Source of the DNA: Polyangium fumosum
Lineage (GTDB): Bacteria > Myxococcota_A > Polyangia > Polyangiales > Polyangiaceae
Direction: 5' to 3'
NCBI RefSeq assembly: GCF_005144585.1
Contig: NZ_SSMQ01000003.1
Span: forward strand, 124,001-188,000
Length of the DNA stretch: 64,000 nucleotides
Position numbers and translations under genes: made by a program. A model generated the notes under the pieces. That model was not told the DNA's origin. It saw nothing but the letters and a program-made list of their open reading frames with translations, and did no database searches. Positions within the stretch are counted from its first letter, which is position 1, and the number at the start of each line of letters is the position of its first letter. This document shows, piece after piece, positions 49,913-58,808 of the stretch.

Positions 49913-50305
49913 TCAAGCGCGTGTGCTTGCGTACGAGGCGAGAATGTCGAGGATTTGTCCGGGGAGAGACATGGGGTCGAAGGGCTTGGGGATCACACCC
50001 GCGGCGCCGAGCTCGCGGTACCGATCGACTTCGTGCTTCTGCACCTTCGCGGTCATGAAGATGATCGGGATCGCGGCCGTGACCTCGCGCGCGCGGAGCT
50101 CGCCGAGCGTCTCTTGGCCATCCATGCCTGGCATCATCACGTCGAGCAGGATCACGTCGGGTGATTCACGCGCCGCCGCGTCGAGCGCTTCGTGCCCGGA
50201 CGACGCGAGCACGACCTTCCACTTGCCGACGCCCTTCAAGCTCAGCTCCCCGATCCTGCGGATGTGCGGCTCGTCGTCGACCAGCAGCACCTTCGAAACA
50301 GGCAT
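49913..50305 (-). CDS. Stand-alone response regulator receiver protein
   Basis: The 130-residue receiver has the acidic pair in LLVDDEP, phospho-acceptor Asp55 (VILLDVMMPG), Thr in IIFMTAK and Lys in VIPKPFDP. It lies 39 bases upstream of the GAF kinase start and is probably its direct partner. No output domain. Confidence 0.9.
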   Translation of the reverse strand: MPVSKVLLVDDEPHIRRIGELSLKGVGKWKVVLASSGHEALDAAARESPDVILLDVMMPGMDGQETLGELRAREVTAAIPIIFMTAKVQKHEVDRYRELGAAGVIPKPFDPMSLPGQILDILASYASTRA

Positions 50306-50389
50306 GCGTGTTCCCCTCGAAAATGAACGAGGCCCGCGAGCATACCCTGATGCGCGCGGGCCTTGGCGAGCGGATGGCTCGGTGTCGTC

Positions 50390-51475
50390 CTACTTGGCGG
50401 CAGGCGCGGCCTTCGGCGCCGGCTCCTTCAGATCGAAGGCCGGAGGCGCATTCGGGTTGCAGTCGGGCGGAGGCCCGAAGCCGTCGGCGTTGAACTTGTA
50501 CTCGACGTCGCCGGAGCCCTCGGGATCCTGCTTGCTGATCGCCTCGATGCGCACCTCGTGCTCACCTTTGCGGGCCGGCGTGCAGTACGAGAGCAGGTAG
50601 AAGCGCTTCATGTGCGACTCGATGCGCGCGGCCATCCGGTCGAAGGCTTCCTTCACCTTCGCCTGATCCGTCGCGAGCTCGGTGCCGTCGCGCCCGATGT
50701 CGTCGAGCTTCGCCTTGCCGATCTCGGCGCCCACGCCGATCGCATAGATCTGGTAGTTCTCGTACTCCTCCTTGTCCATGTCGTCTTTCATCTGGTCGCG
50801 GGTCACGCGCGCGGCGCGATCCGTGCCGTCCGAGAAGACGACGAGGGAGCCGAACTTGAGCGGGCGCTTGTCCTTGTCGAGCTCCTTCTTGAGCGTCGCG
50901 AGGCCCTCGATGACGGCGCCGTGCAGGTTCGTCGACGGGTCCTTGGGCTTGTAGCTGCGCAGCCCTTCGAGGCCGCCTTCGACCGAGCCTTGCGCCTCGG
51001 TGAAGGGCACGACCGAGTGGATCTTCTCGGAGCCGTCGAAGGCGTACACGCCGACCTTCTGCGTCTTGCCGACGCGCTCGGCGAAGGCCTTGGCGGCGTC
51101 GACGAGCGCGTCCGCCTGCCCGGACTCCGTCACGCTGCCGCTCATGTCGACGAGCAGCATCGTGTACATGACCGCCGCGACCTCGGGGTTCTGGATCGTC
51201 TGCTTGCTCTCGAAGGTCGAGACGATCTCTCCGTCCTCGTAGATCTTGAAGTCTTCGGCCTTGAGGCCGCCGACGGGCTTGTCCTTGCCCGCGTCGACCG
51301 TGAAGAAGACCCAGACGTTGTTGGGCTTCTTCTGCGCCGAGTTGATGAGCCGGACGTTCAAGCCACCCCCGCACGCGACGAGCACGAGCGCGAGCAGGGA
51401 GCAGAGCGTCACCCAGGCGTAGGAAAAGGTACCCGCGCCGCGCGCGGCCGTGTTTCTGTCGTTCACGGACCGCAT
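50390..51475 (-). CDS. VWA-domain lipoprotein
   Basis: The 361-residue protein has a lipoprotein signal (LLALVLVAC, Cys35). The von Willebrand A domain has the MIDAS sequence LLVDMSGSV (DxSxS) followed by FSDGTDRAARVTRDQ. A PKDPSTNLHGAVIEGL segment supplies the MIDAS Thr region. The C-terminus is Pro/Ala-rich. VWA proteins on the cell surface bind partners through a metal ion, often in complexes or adhesion. The partner is unknown. It is divergent from the chemosensory operon. Confidence 0.85.
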   Translation of the reverse strand: MRSVNDRNTAARGAGTFSYAWVTLCSLLALVLVACGGGLNVRLINSAQKKPNNVWVFFTVDAGKDKPVGGLKAEDFKIYEDGEIVSTFESKQTIQNPEVAAVMYTMLLVDMSGSVTESGQADALVDAAKAFAERVGKTQKVGVYAFDGSEKIHSVVPFTEAQGSVEGGLEGLRSYKPKDPSTNLHGAVIEGLATLKKELDKDKRPLKFGSLVVFSDGTDRAARVTRDQMKDDMDKEEYENYQIYAIGVGAEIGKAKLDDIGRDGTELATDQAKVKEAFDRMAARIESHMKRFYLLSYCTPARKGEHEVRIEAISKQDPEGSGDVEYKFNADGFGPPPDCNPNAPPAFDLKEPAPKAAPAAK

Positions 51476-51721
51476 TAGGGCAGCACCTTCGCGGCCCTGT
51501 CAATTCGCGGGCGCGTGGACAGCGCCGTGACCACGAACCCCACCCGAGCCCCCACGAGACGCAAGTTCTGCACGTTCGCGCAAAAGGGGCCCCCGACGAG
51601 GGCGCCGTTCCGGGCAAAAAATCCGCGTGCTCCGCGGGGCAGGTCACGGCAGCAAGGCTCCGGCGGGCGAGGCTCCCCCAAAAACCTCCTGATCGTGAGG
51701 CGTTTCCGCTAACCTCAGGGC

Positions 51722-52165
51722 ATGGCTCGTATCCTGGTCGTCGAGGACTCCTCTGCGTTCCGGGCGTTCATCCGCGCGGCGCTCGAGGATGCGCCGGGGC
51801 TCTTCGCAGCGAGCCCGGACGACACGCACGGTGAGGTGGAGGTCGTCGAGGCTGCCAGCGGGTTCGACGCGCTGCGCCTCCTGCCGCGCGGGCACTACGA
51901 CCTCGTGATCACCGACATCAACATGCCGGACATCAACGGGCTCGAGCTCCTCCGGTTCATGCGCGACAGCGAGCGGCACCGCAAGGTCGCCACGATCATC
52001 ATCTCGACGCAGTCGTCCGAGAAGGATCGGGCGCGCGGCCTCGCGCTCGGCGCCGACGCGTTCCTCGCGAAGCCCTTCACGGTGGAGGCGCTGCAGCGCT
52101 CCATCACGTCGATCCTGCAAGCGCGCAATTCCCTTCCGGCCGAGAGCAGTGAGGGGTCGCGTTGA
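51722..52165 (+). CDS. CheY-like response regulator at the head of the chemosensory operon
   Basis: The 147-residue receiver has VVEDSSAF, phospho-acceptor Asp65 (LVITDINMPD), Ser/Thr in IIISTQSSEKD and Lys in FLAKPF. A short insertion lies between beta 1 and beta 2 (APGLFAASPDDTHGEVE). Its stop TGA overlaps the TTG start of cheA, so it is translationally coupled to the kinase that probably phosphorylates it. Confidence 0.9.
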   Translation: MARILVVEDSSAFRAFIRAALEDAPGLFAASPDDTHGEVEVVEAASGFDALRLLPRGHYDLVITDINMPDINGLELLRFMRDSERHRKVATIIISTQSSEKDRARGLALGADAFLAKPFTVEALQRSITSILQARNSLPAESSEGSR

Positions 52166-54549
52166 CGAGCGAGAGCGAACGCGCGCGCGAGGAGTTCTTC
52201 TCCGAGGCGCAGGAGATCGTCGAGGGGCTCGGGCGAGATCTGCTCGCGCTCGACGAGGCGCAAAAAGCCGGCCACGTCGACCCGGATCTCATCAACGACG
52301 TCTTCCGCGCGGTGCACACGCTGAAGGGCCTGGCAGGCCTCTTCGGCGCGACGCGGATGTCGAGCCTCTCGCACAAGCTCGAGGAGCTGCTCGACGATCT
52401 GCGCCTCGGCAAGGTCAACGTCACGGCCCCCGTGCTCGACCTGCTCTTCCTCTCGGTGCAGCTCTACGGGAAGCTGCTCCAGGCCGAGAAAGAGGGCCGC
52501 GATCAGCCGATGCCCGAGCTCGAAAAGCTCCTCACGCAGCTCGATCGCGGGGCGGGCGCGGGCGGCACCGCGGGCAACGGCGGGCACATCATCGATCCGA
52601 ACCTGCTCGCGGTGCTCACCGAGTTCGAGGAGCACAAGCTCAAGACGAACATCGCGCAGGGCAACACGCTCTACCGGCTGAAGATTCGGTTCCAGCTCGC
52701 GACGATCGACCAGGGGCTCGACGAGCTCAAGGCGACGGCAAAGCCGCACGGCGACATCATCACGTACCTGCCGGCCAACGACGGCGACGACCTCGACTCG
52801 ATCACGCTGGAAATCCTGATGGGGTCGCGCGCGTCGGCAACCACGCTGCGCAACGCGCTCCACCACCTCGGCGTGGAGGTCGAGGAGCTGCCGCGGCAGG
52901 GCGGAGGTCCCGTGCCTGCGCCCGCGCCCGCGCCTGCGCCCGTCCAAACGCATCACATCCCGACGCCCACGCCTTCGCCGCCGCCGGTCGCGCCGAGCCA
53001 CGCGCCGAGCGCCATGCCGCCGCTCGGCCACACGCCGCTCGACATGACGGCGCCGCATCCCTTCCCGGCGCCGCGCCTCGACGCGGGCGCGAGCATCCCG
53101 CCGAAGGCCCAGGAGCTCGGCACGATCAAGAGCGTCGCGCAGACGGTGCGTGTCGACATCCAGAAGCTCGACGTGCTGATGAACATCGTCGGCGAGCTGT
53201 CGATCGTGCGCACGGAGCTCGAGCGCCTGCTCGAAAAGATGCGCGACGCGCACACGAACCGCGAGCTTCGGATCAACCTGCACCGGCTGCAGCGCGACTT
53301 CGAGCGCAACGTCATCAGCCTGCGCCGCGGGATCCTCGAAGTCCGCATGGTCCCGCTCGGCCAGGTCTTCGACAAGCTCGCGCGCGTGGCCCGGCAGATC
53401 AGCCGCGAGGCCGGCAAGCAGGTGAACCTCGTCATCACGGGCGCCGAGACCGAGGTCGACAAGCTCATCGTCGAGGAGCTCAGCGATCCGCTCATGCACA
53501 TGATGCGGAACGCGATCGATCACGGCATCGAGGAGCGCGAGATCCGCGAGGCGGTGAGCAAGCCCGCCGTGGGCACGATCGCGCTGAACGCGTTTCAGAA
53601 GGGCAACCACGTCGTCATCGAGATCGAGGACGACGGCAAGGGCATCGATACGGAGCGCCTTTTGGAGAAGGCGATCCGGATGGGCGTCGTGCAGGCGGAC
53701 GAAGCGCGCACGATGAGCCGCCGCGAGGTCCTGAACCTCATCTTCGTCCCCGGCCTCTCGACGAAGGCCGCCGTCAGCGAGATCAGCGGCCGCGGCGTCG
53801 GCATGGATGTCGTCAAGACGAACATCTCGAAGCTCGGCGGCGTGATCGACGTGCAGAGCGAGCCGGGCATCGGCACGAAGTTCACGGTGACCTTGCCGAT
53901 CACGCTGGCGATCATCAGCGCGCTGATCGTGAAGGTGAGCGACCAGCAGTTCGCCATCCCGCTCGCGAACGTGCAAGAAGCCGTGTGGCTCGACGCCGAA
54001 GCGGTGCGCGTGATCGACGGGCGCGAGGCCGTGACCCTGCGCGGCAGCACGCTGCAGCTCTGCTACCTGGCCCGCCTCTTCGGCCTCTCCGACACGCCGG
54101 ACACGGTCGGCACCGGCCCCTTCGGCTCGGGGTTCGACGCGTCCCCGATGTCCCCGATGAGCCATGCCCCCGGCGTCCCGCCGCGCGGCTCGCTCCGCAG
54201 CGAGAGCATCCGCCAGGACTACGCGGCCGCGGCCTTCCCGTACCGCCCGGCCAGCGGCTCCTCGCCCTCCGCGCGGACGGCGCTCGCGCCGCGCCAGAAG
54301 CGCCGGTTCATCGTCGTCACCGCGGTCGGCACGCGCCGCCTCGGCCTCGTCGTCGACTCGCTCGTGGGCGAGCAGGACGTCGTGATCAAGGGCCTCGGCC
54401 CGAGCCTCAAGAACGTCGCGGGCTTCGCGGGCGCGACGCAGCTCGCCGACCAGCGCATCGCGCTCGTGCTCGACGCGCCGGCGCTCGTCGAGGAGATGTT
54501 CGCGCACGCGGATCGTGCCCGCATGCACGGAGGCACCCATGGCTTCTAA
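52162..54549 (+). CDS. cheA: Chemotaxis-type histidine kinase CheA
   Basis: The 795-residue kinase has Hpt (P1) with His52 in AVHTLKGLAG. A second helical and P2-like region follows, then a Pro/Ala linker (about 250-310). The dimerisation helix (LDVLMNIVGELSIVRTELERLL) comes next. The ATP domain has HMMRNAIDHGIEE, DDGKGID and GRGVGMDVVKTNI. A C-terminal CheW-like domain follows. It starts at TTG 52162 overlapping the receiver stop. It would drive phosphorylation of the adjacent receiver and CheB. P2 is longer than in E. coli CheA. Confidence 0.93.
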   Translation: MTSESERAREEFFSEAQEIVEGLGRDLLALDEAQKAGHVDPDLINDVFRAVHTLKGLAGLFGATRMSSLSHKLEELLDDLRLGKVNVTAPVLDLLFLSVQLYGKLLQAEKEGRDQPMPELEKLLTQLDRGAGAGGTAGNGGHIIDPNLLAVLTEFEEHKLKTNIAQGNTLYRLKIRFQLATIDQGLDELKATAKPHGDIITYLPANDGDDLDSITLEILMGSRASATTLRNALHHLGVEVEELPRQGGGPVPAPAPAPAPVQTHHIPTPTPSPPPVAPSHAPSAMPPLGHTPLDMTAPHPFPAPRLDAGASIPPKAQELGTIKSVAQTVRVDIQKLDVLMNIVGELSIVRTELERLLEKMRDAHTNRELRINLHRLQRDFERNVISLRRGILEVRMVPLGQVFDKLARVARQISREAGKQVNLVITGAETEVDKLIVEELSDPLMHMMRNAIDHGIEEREIREAVSKPAVGTIALNAFQKGNHVVIEIEDDGKGIDTERLLEKAIRMGVVQADEARTMSRREVLNLIFVPGLSTKAAVSEISGRGVGMDVVKTNISKLGGVIDVQSEPGIGTKFTVTLPITLAIISALIVKVSDQQFAIPLANVQEAVWLDAEAVRVIDGREAVTLRGSTLQLCYLARLFGLSDTPDTVGTGPFGSGFDASPMSPMSHAPGVPPRGSLRSESIRQDYAAAAFPYRPASGSSPSARTALAPRQKRRFIVVTAVGTRRLGLVVDSLVGEQDVVIKGLGPSLKNVAGFAGATQLADQRIALVLDAPALVEEMFAHADRARMHGGTHGF

Positions 54550-55123
54550 CCTGGCCCGCCGCACCTCCTCGTCCGCGGTGGTCCCCGCCGCCGCGGGCAC
54601 CAAGCGCAAGAAGGCGCAGCGTGATCGCGGCCCCATCACCGAGTATCTCGCGTTCCGCCTCGCGGGTGACGTCTACGCCGCGCCGGTCTCGATCATCCGC
54701 GAGATCCTGAAGCTCCACCCGCTCACGCCCGTGCCGCGCGCGCCCGCGTCGATCATGGGCATCATCAGCGTGCGCGGGCAGCTCGTCACCGTGATCGACC
54801 TGCGCCGCCGCCTGCGCCTCGCCGAGGGGCCCGTCACCAGCAAGGCGCGCATCCTGCTCGTGGATCCGATGGGCGTGGAGCTGCTCGGCCTCTACGTCGA
54901 CGAGGTCCTGCAGGTCTACCGCCTCGCCGACAGCGAGATCGAGCACACGGCGACGGCGCTCGGCGGCGAGGTCGCGAGCTACATCGCGGGCATCGCGCGC
55001 CCCGCGCAGGCGCAGGCGACCCCGCAGGAGGGCAAGGGGGTCGCCCTGAAGAGCGTCGGCGTCGTTCGCCAGAACGCGTCCGTGATCATCCTGCTCGATT
55101 TGAAGGTGGTGCTTTCGTCCTGA
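54539..55123 (+). CDS. cheW: CheW coupling protein 1
   Basis: The 194-residue CheW has a basic Ala-rich leader and then the SH3-like fold: EYLAFRLAGDVYAAPVSIIREILKL...PVPRAPASIMGIISVRGQLVTVIDLRRRL and VIILLDLKVVLSS. It links receptors to CheA. GGAGG is 5 bases before ATG 54539. It overlaps the end of cheA by 11 bases. Confidence 0.93.
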   Translation: MASNLARRTSSSAVVPAAAGTKRKKAQRDRGPITEYLAFRLAGDVYAAPVSIIREILKLHPLTPVPRAPASIMGIISVRGQLVTVIDLRRRLRLAEGPVTSKARILLVDPMGVELLGLYVDEVLQVYRLADSEIEHTATALGGEVASYIAGIARPAQAQATPQEGKGVALKSVGVVRQNASVIILLDLKVVLSS

Positions 55124-55156
55124 CGGATCGCCGTACGGGAGAGACGGACCCAGCCC

Positions 55157-55651
55157 ATGCCCGACTATGGCCAGAGACACCGCGCCGATCCGCAGAAGAG
55201 CCTCGTCGGCTTCGTCGTGGGCGACGTGCACTATGCGATCGGGATCGGCCAGGTGCGCGAGATCGTGAACCCCTTGCCGGTGACGCCGCTCCCGCACACG
55301 CCGCCCGAGGTCTCGGGGGTGGCCGATCACCGCGGCGACGTCGTGCCCGTCCTCGATCTGCGCATCCGCTTCGGCATGCCTCCCACGTCGCCGACGCGCT
55401 CGACGAAGTGGATCCTCGTCGACGCCGGCGTGCGCATGGTCGGCCTCATCGTCGACGCCGTCTCCGAGGTCTTCGGCACCGGCGCCGACGAGATCCGCCC
55501 AACGCCTCCCGTCGGCGGGGGCCGCGATTTGCGTGGCATCTCGGGCGTCACGAACCACAACGGGCTGCTCGTCTTCGTGCTCGACACGAAGCGGTTCACG
55601 GAGATCGTCGACGACATCGCCGATGTCCTGCCGCCGGTGGACGACCTGTGA
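55157..55651 (+). CDS. CheW coupling protein 2
   Basis: The 164-residue CheW-like protein has LVGFVVGDVHYAIGIGQVREIVNPLPVTPLPHTPPEVSGVADHRGDVVPVLDLRIRFG and a matching C-terminal subdomain. It differs strongly from the first CheW, so the two may serve different receptors or form CheW-only rings. Two CheW genes in one operon are common in myxobacteria. Confidence 0.92.
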   Translation: MPDYGQRHRADPQKSLVGFVVGDVHYAIGIGQVREIVNPLPVTPLPHTPPEVSGVADHRGDVVPVLDLRIRFGMPPTSPTRSTKWILVDAGVRMVGLIVDAVSEVFGTGADEIRPTPPVGGGRDLRGISGVTNHNGLLVFVLDTKRFTEIVDDIADVLPPVDDL

Positions 55652-55661
55652 GGAGCACGCC

Positions 55662-57872
55662 GTGACCCCCCCTTCGCTCCCTTTCATCTCGCCTGCGCTG
55701 ATCGAGGCCGCCCTCGACGCCGCGGACGCCGAGGAGCGCCGCCAGGCCACCTCCCTCGCCGCGGAGCTGCCGCTCTACGACGCGCTCCCGCTCCTCGTCC
55801 GCGCGCTCGGCGACACCGACTGGCGCGTGCGCAAGGAGGCCACGTACGCCGTGCGCGCCTTCATCCCCGCGCCGAGCCTCATCGAGGCCATGGTGAAGAC
55901 CTTCGAGCCCGGCGACAACGTCGGCCTGCGCAACGCCTCGATCGAGGTCCTCGCGAACTGCGGCAGCGCCGCCACCGCGCCCCTCGAAGCCTCGCTCGCG
56001 CGCCTCGACGCCGACGGCCGCAAGCTCGCCGTCCAGGCGCTCGGCTACACACGGGATCCGCACGCCCTCGTCATCCTCGAGCGCTCGCTCCGCGACCCCG
56101 ACGAGAACGTCCGCCAGGGCGCGGTCGAGGCCATCGCGCAGCTCGGCCCGATCGCGCCCGTCGAGGTCCAGCGCCTCCTCTTCCGTTGCCTCGACAGCGC
56201 CGATCCCTTCGCCAAGCTCGCCGCGCTCGAAGGCCTCAACGCCCTCGGCGCCGTGATCCCCTGGGAGCGCCTCGCGCCGCTCCTCGAGCACCCTTCCCTC
56301 CGCTCCGCGGCCCTCTCGGCAGCCGCCGCCTCCGAGAGCCCCGCGGCCGCGCCTGCGCTCGCCCGCATGCTCCACAAGGCGCGCGGCGGCACCTTCATGC
56401 TGGCCATCGCCGCGCTCGCGCGCCTCGCCGAAGGACCCCTCCTGCCCGCCGTCACCGCGGCCCTCGCGGCCGGGGGTCCCGAGCTCGGTGAGCGCCTCGT
56501 GCGCGTGGCGACGGCCGAGGGCACAGACCCGCCGCACCACCGCGCCATGGCGCTCCTCCTCGCCGCGGTCGCGCGCGCGCCCGGCGTCGTCGACGCGGCC
56601 GCCGCCGCGCTCGCCGAGGAGACCTTCACGGAGCAGGCCGAGCGCGCGCTCTTCCTCCTCGGCCCCGCCGCGCTGCCCGGCCTCGTCGCGCGCATCGCCC
56701 CCGAACAAGGCGCGACGCCGCTCGCCGCCGACGTGCGCGCGGCCCTCATCGAGGTCGCCGCCAGCATCGCCCTCGCGCCCGGCGCGCCCGAGCGGCCCAC
56801 GGCGCTGCTCGAAGCCCTGCGCAAGGCTGCGCTCGACGAAGAGCGCCGCGTCGCCACGAGCGCCCTCTTCGCCCTTTCGAAGCTCGGCACCGAGGAGGAC
56901 CTCGCGCTCGCCGTGCGCCTCGTCGCCTCGCCCGTTCGCCAGGTCGCGCACGCCGCCGAAGGCGCGCTCGCCTCGCTCGCGACCCGCCACGAGAAGGCCG
57001 CGCGTGCGCTCGGCGATACCCTCGTGAACGGCCCCGGCGAGGACGCCTTCGCCGCCGCGATCATCCTCGGCGCCCTCGCGGCCACGCGCCGCGCATCGAG
57101 CCCGCCCCCGTCTCCCGGTGACCTCGGCTTCCTCGCGCGCGCGGCCGCGGCCGAGGACGTGCGCACGCGCCGCGCGGCCATCGGGGCGGTCGCCGAGATC
57201 GGCGGCGACTCGGCGCTCGACGTCCTCTCGCTCGCGCTCGCCGACGAGGAGCGCGAGGTCCAGCTCGCGGCGGCGCGCGCGCTCGGTTACCTCGGCGCGG
57301 CGGCGCGGCGACGCGAGCTCTCGCCCGACGCGCACGCGACCCCGAGCCTGCGCACCATCCTCGACATCGCGGGCCGCTCCATGGATGCCGAGCTCGTGGC
57401 CACCGCGATCCGCGCGCTCGGCGAGGCCCTCTCCACGATCCCGCCCGAGGCCGCGGGGCGCGCCGCGGCCTCGCTCATCGACGCCCTCGCGCCGCTCGCC
57501 CGTGAGGCCGAGGCCGCCGTGGCGATCGCCGCGGCCGAGGCCATCGGGCGCCTGCGCTGGGGCACGTCGGGGCGGCAGGCCGCGCTCGTCGCGGCGCTCG
57601 ATCACCCGGATGCAGCCGTCGTCAAAGCGGCCTTGCTCAAGGTCGAGACGAGCGGCCCCGACGGCGAAGTGCTCCTCCGTTTGCTCGACCATCCTTCGCC
57701 CGACGTCCGGCTCCTCGCGGCCGAGACGATCGCGGCGAGCGACAACTCGACCTTGCGGGAGCGCCTGGCGCAACGCGCGTCGCACGAGCTCGATCGGGAC
57801 GTCCGCGACACCCTCGAGGGCGCGCTCTCGTCGATCCGCTGGCGAGGAGAAAGGGGTTTCTTCGGGCCGTGA
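55662..57872 (+). CDS. HEAT-repeat scaffold protein of the chemosensory operon
   Basis: The 736-residue protein consists of PBS/HEAT-type repeats throughout, for example LLVRALGDTDWRVRKEATYAVRAF, LERSLRDPDENVRQGAVEAIAQLG and VLSLALADEEREVQLAAARALGYLG. No signal or membrane segment. Such proteins occur in some myxobacterial che operons, where they may act as adaptors between CheA-type kinases and outputs. GGAG lies 7 bases before GTG 55662. It ends overlapping the cheR start. Confidence 0.85.
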   Translation: MTPPSLPFISPALIEAALDAADAEERRQATSLAAELPLYDALPLLVRALGDTDWRVRKEATYAVRAFIPAPSLIEAMVKTFEPGDNVGLRNASIEVLANCGSAATAPLEASLARLDADGRKLAVQALGYTRDPHALVILERSLRDPDENVRQGAVEAIAQLGPIAPVEVQRLLFRCLDSADPFAKLAALEGLNALGAVIPWERLAPLLEHPSLRSAALSAAAASESPAAAPALARMLHKARGGTFMLAIAALARLAEGPLLPAVTAALAAGGPELGERLVRVATAEGTDPPHHRAMALLLAAVARAPGVVDAAAAALAEETFTEQAERALFLLGPAALPGLVARIAPEQGATPLAADVRAALIEVAASIALAPGAPERPTALLEALRKAALDEERRVATSALFALSKLGTEEDLALAVRLVASPVRQVAHAAEGALASLATRHEKAARALGDTLVNGPGEDAFAAAIILGALAATRRASSPPPSPGDLGFLARAAAAEDVRTRRAAIGAVAEIGGDSALDVLSLALADEEREVQLAAARALGYLGAAARRRELSPDAHATPSLRTILDIAGRSMDAELVATAIRALGEALSTIPPEAAGRAAASLIDALAPLAREAEAAVAIAAAEAIGRLRWGTSGRQAALVAALDHPDAAVVKAALLKVETSGPDGEVLLRLLDHPSPDVRLLAAETIAASDNSTLRERLAQRASHELDRDVRDTLEGALSSIRWRGERGFFGP

Positions 57873-58774
57873 TGCGCTTCCCGGATGAGATCCGCCTCGC
57901 GCCGGACGAGTTCCGCCTCTTGCGGGATCTCATCAACCAGCATTGCGGCATCTCGCTGAGCCCGGAGCAGCGCCCCGTGATCGAGCGGCGCTTGCGCGAG
58001 CGCCTCAGCGTGCATGGCTTGCACTCGTTCGGCGAGTACTACCAGCTCCTCCGCTCGCCGGATCGGGGCCGGGCCGAGCTCGACGAAGCGCTCGATCTCG
58101 TCACGATCAACGAGACCTATTTCTACCGCGAGGACTACCAGCTCACGGCGCTCCGGACCGAGCTCTTCCCGATGCTCCGCCGTCCTCCGCTCTCCCGCGA
58201 GAGCCTCTCGATCTGGAGCGCGGGCTGCTCCACGGGCGAGGAGGTCTACTCCATCGCCATCACGGCCAAGGAGGCCGGCTTGTCCGGCCGCCGCGACGTC
58301 CGCATCTTCGGCAGCGACATCTCGCGCCGCTGCGTGGCGCACGCGCGCCGGGGCGTGTATGGCTCCTCGTCGTTCCGTGCGATCCCCATGGACCTCAAAC
58401 GGAAGTATTTCGTCGAGAAGCCCGACGGCATGCACGTGCAGGACGATCTCCGGGCCTGGTGCCACTTCGGGCACCTGAACCTGCTCGATCCGGTCCGGGC
58501 GTCGGTCGTGGGCCGCGTCGACATCATTTTCTGCCGCAACGTTCTGATCTATTTCGACGACGCCTCACGGCGCCGCGTGATCGACATGTTTTATGATCGA
58601 CTCCTCCCGGGCGGCTTCTTGCTCCTCGGCCACTCGGAGTCGCTCCTCAACGTCTCGACCGCGTTCGAGCTCGTCCATTTGCGCGACGACCTCGTCTATC
58701 GGAAGCCCATCACGGCCTCGCGGTTTGCCCCGCAGGGGTTGGAGGGCGGAACGCCCGGAACGGGGAAGCCATGA
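57869..58774 (+). CDS. cheR: Chemoreceptor methyltransferase CheR
   Basis: The 301-residue enzyme methylates glutamates of MCPs using SAM. Landmarks: N-terminal helical domain (LSPEQRPVIERRLRERLSVHG), TYFYRE, WSAGCSTGEEVYSIAI (SAM site), GSDISRRCVAHAR and IIFCRNVLIYFD. GTG 57869 overlaps the HEAT gene stop; ATG 57872 is the alternative. Full length. Confidence 0.94.
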   Translation: MMRFPDEIRLAPDEFRLLRDLINQHCGISLSPEQRPVIERRLRERLSVHGLHSFGEYYQLLRSPDRGRAELDEALDLVTINETYFYREDYQLTALRTELFPMLRRPPLSRESLSIWSAGCSTGEEVYSIAITAKEAGLSGRRDVRIFGSDISRRCVAHARRGVYGSSSFRAIPMDLKRKYFVEKPDGMHVQDDLRAWCHFGHLNLLDPVRASVVGRVDIIFCRNVLIYFDDASRRRVIDMFYDRLLPGGFLLLGHSESLLNVSTAFELVHLRDDLVYRKPITASRFAPQGLEGGTPGTGKP

Positions 58775-58808
58775 GCACTTCGGCAAGGGATGCAGCAGAG
58801 GTGAAACG

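Noticed and set aside
51895-54639. A 914-codon open frame antisense to cheA
   Set aside because: The plus-strand CheA is unambiguous and the antisense product is Arg/Asp/Leu-rich with no domain.
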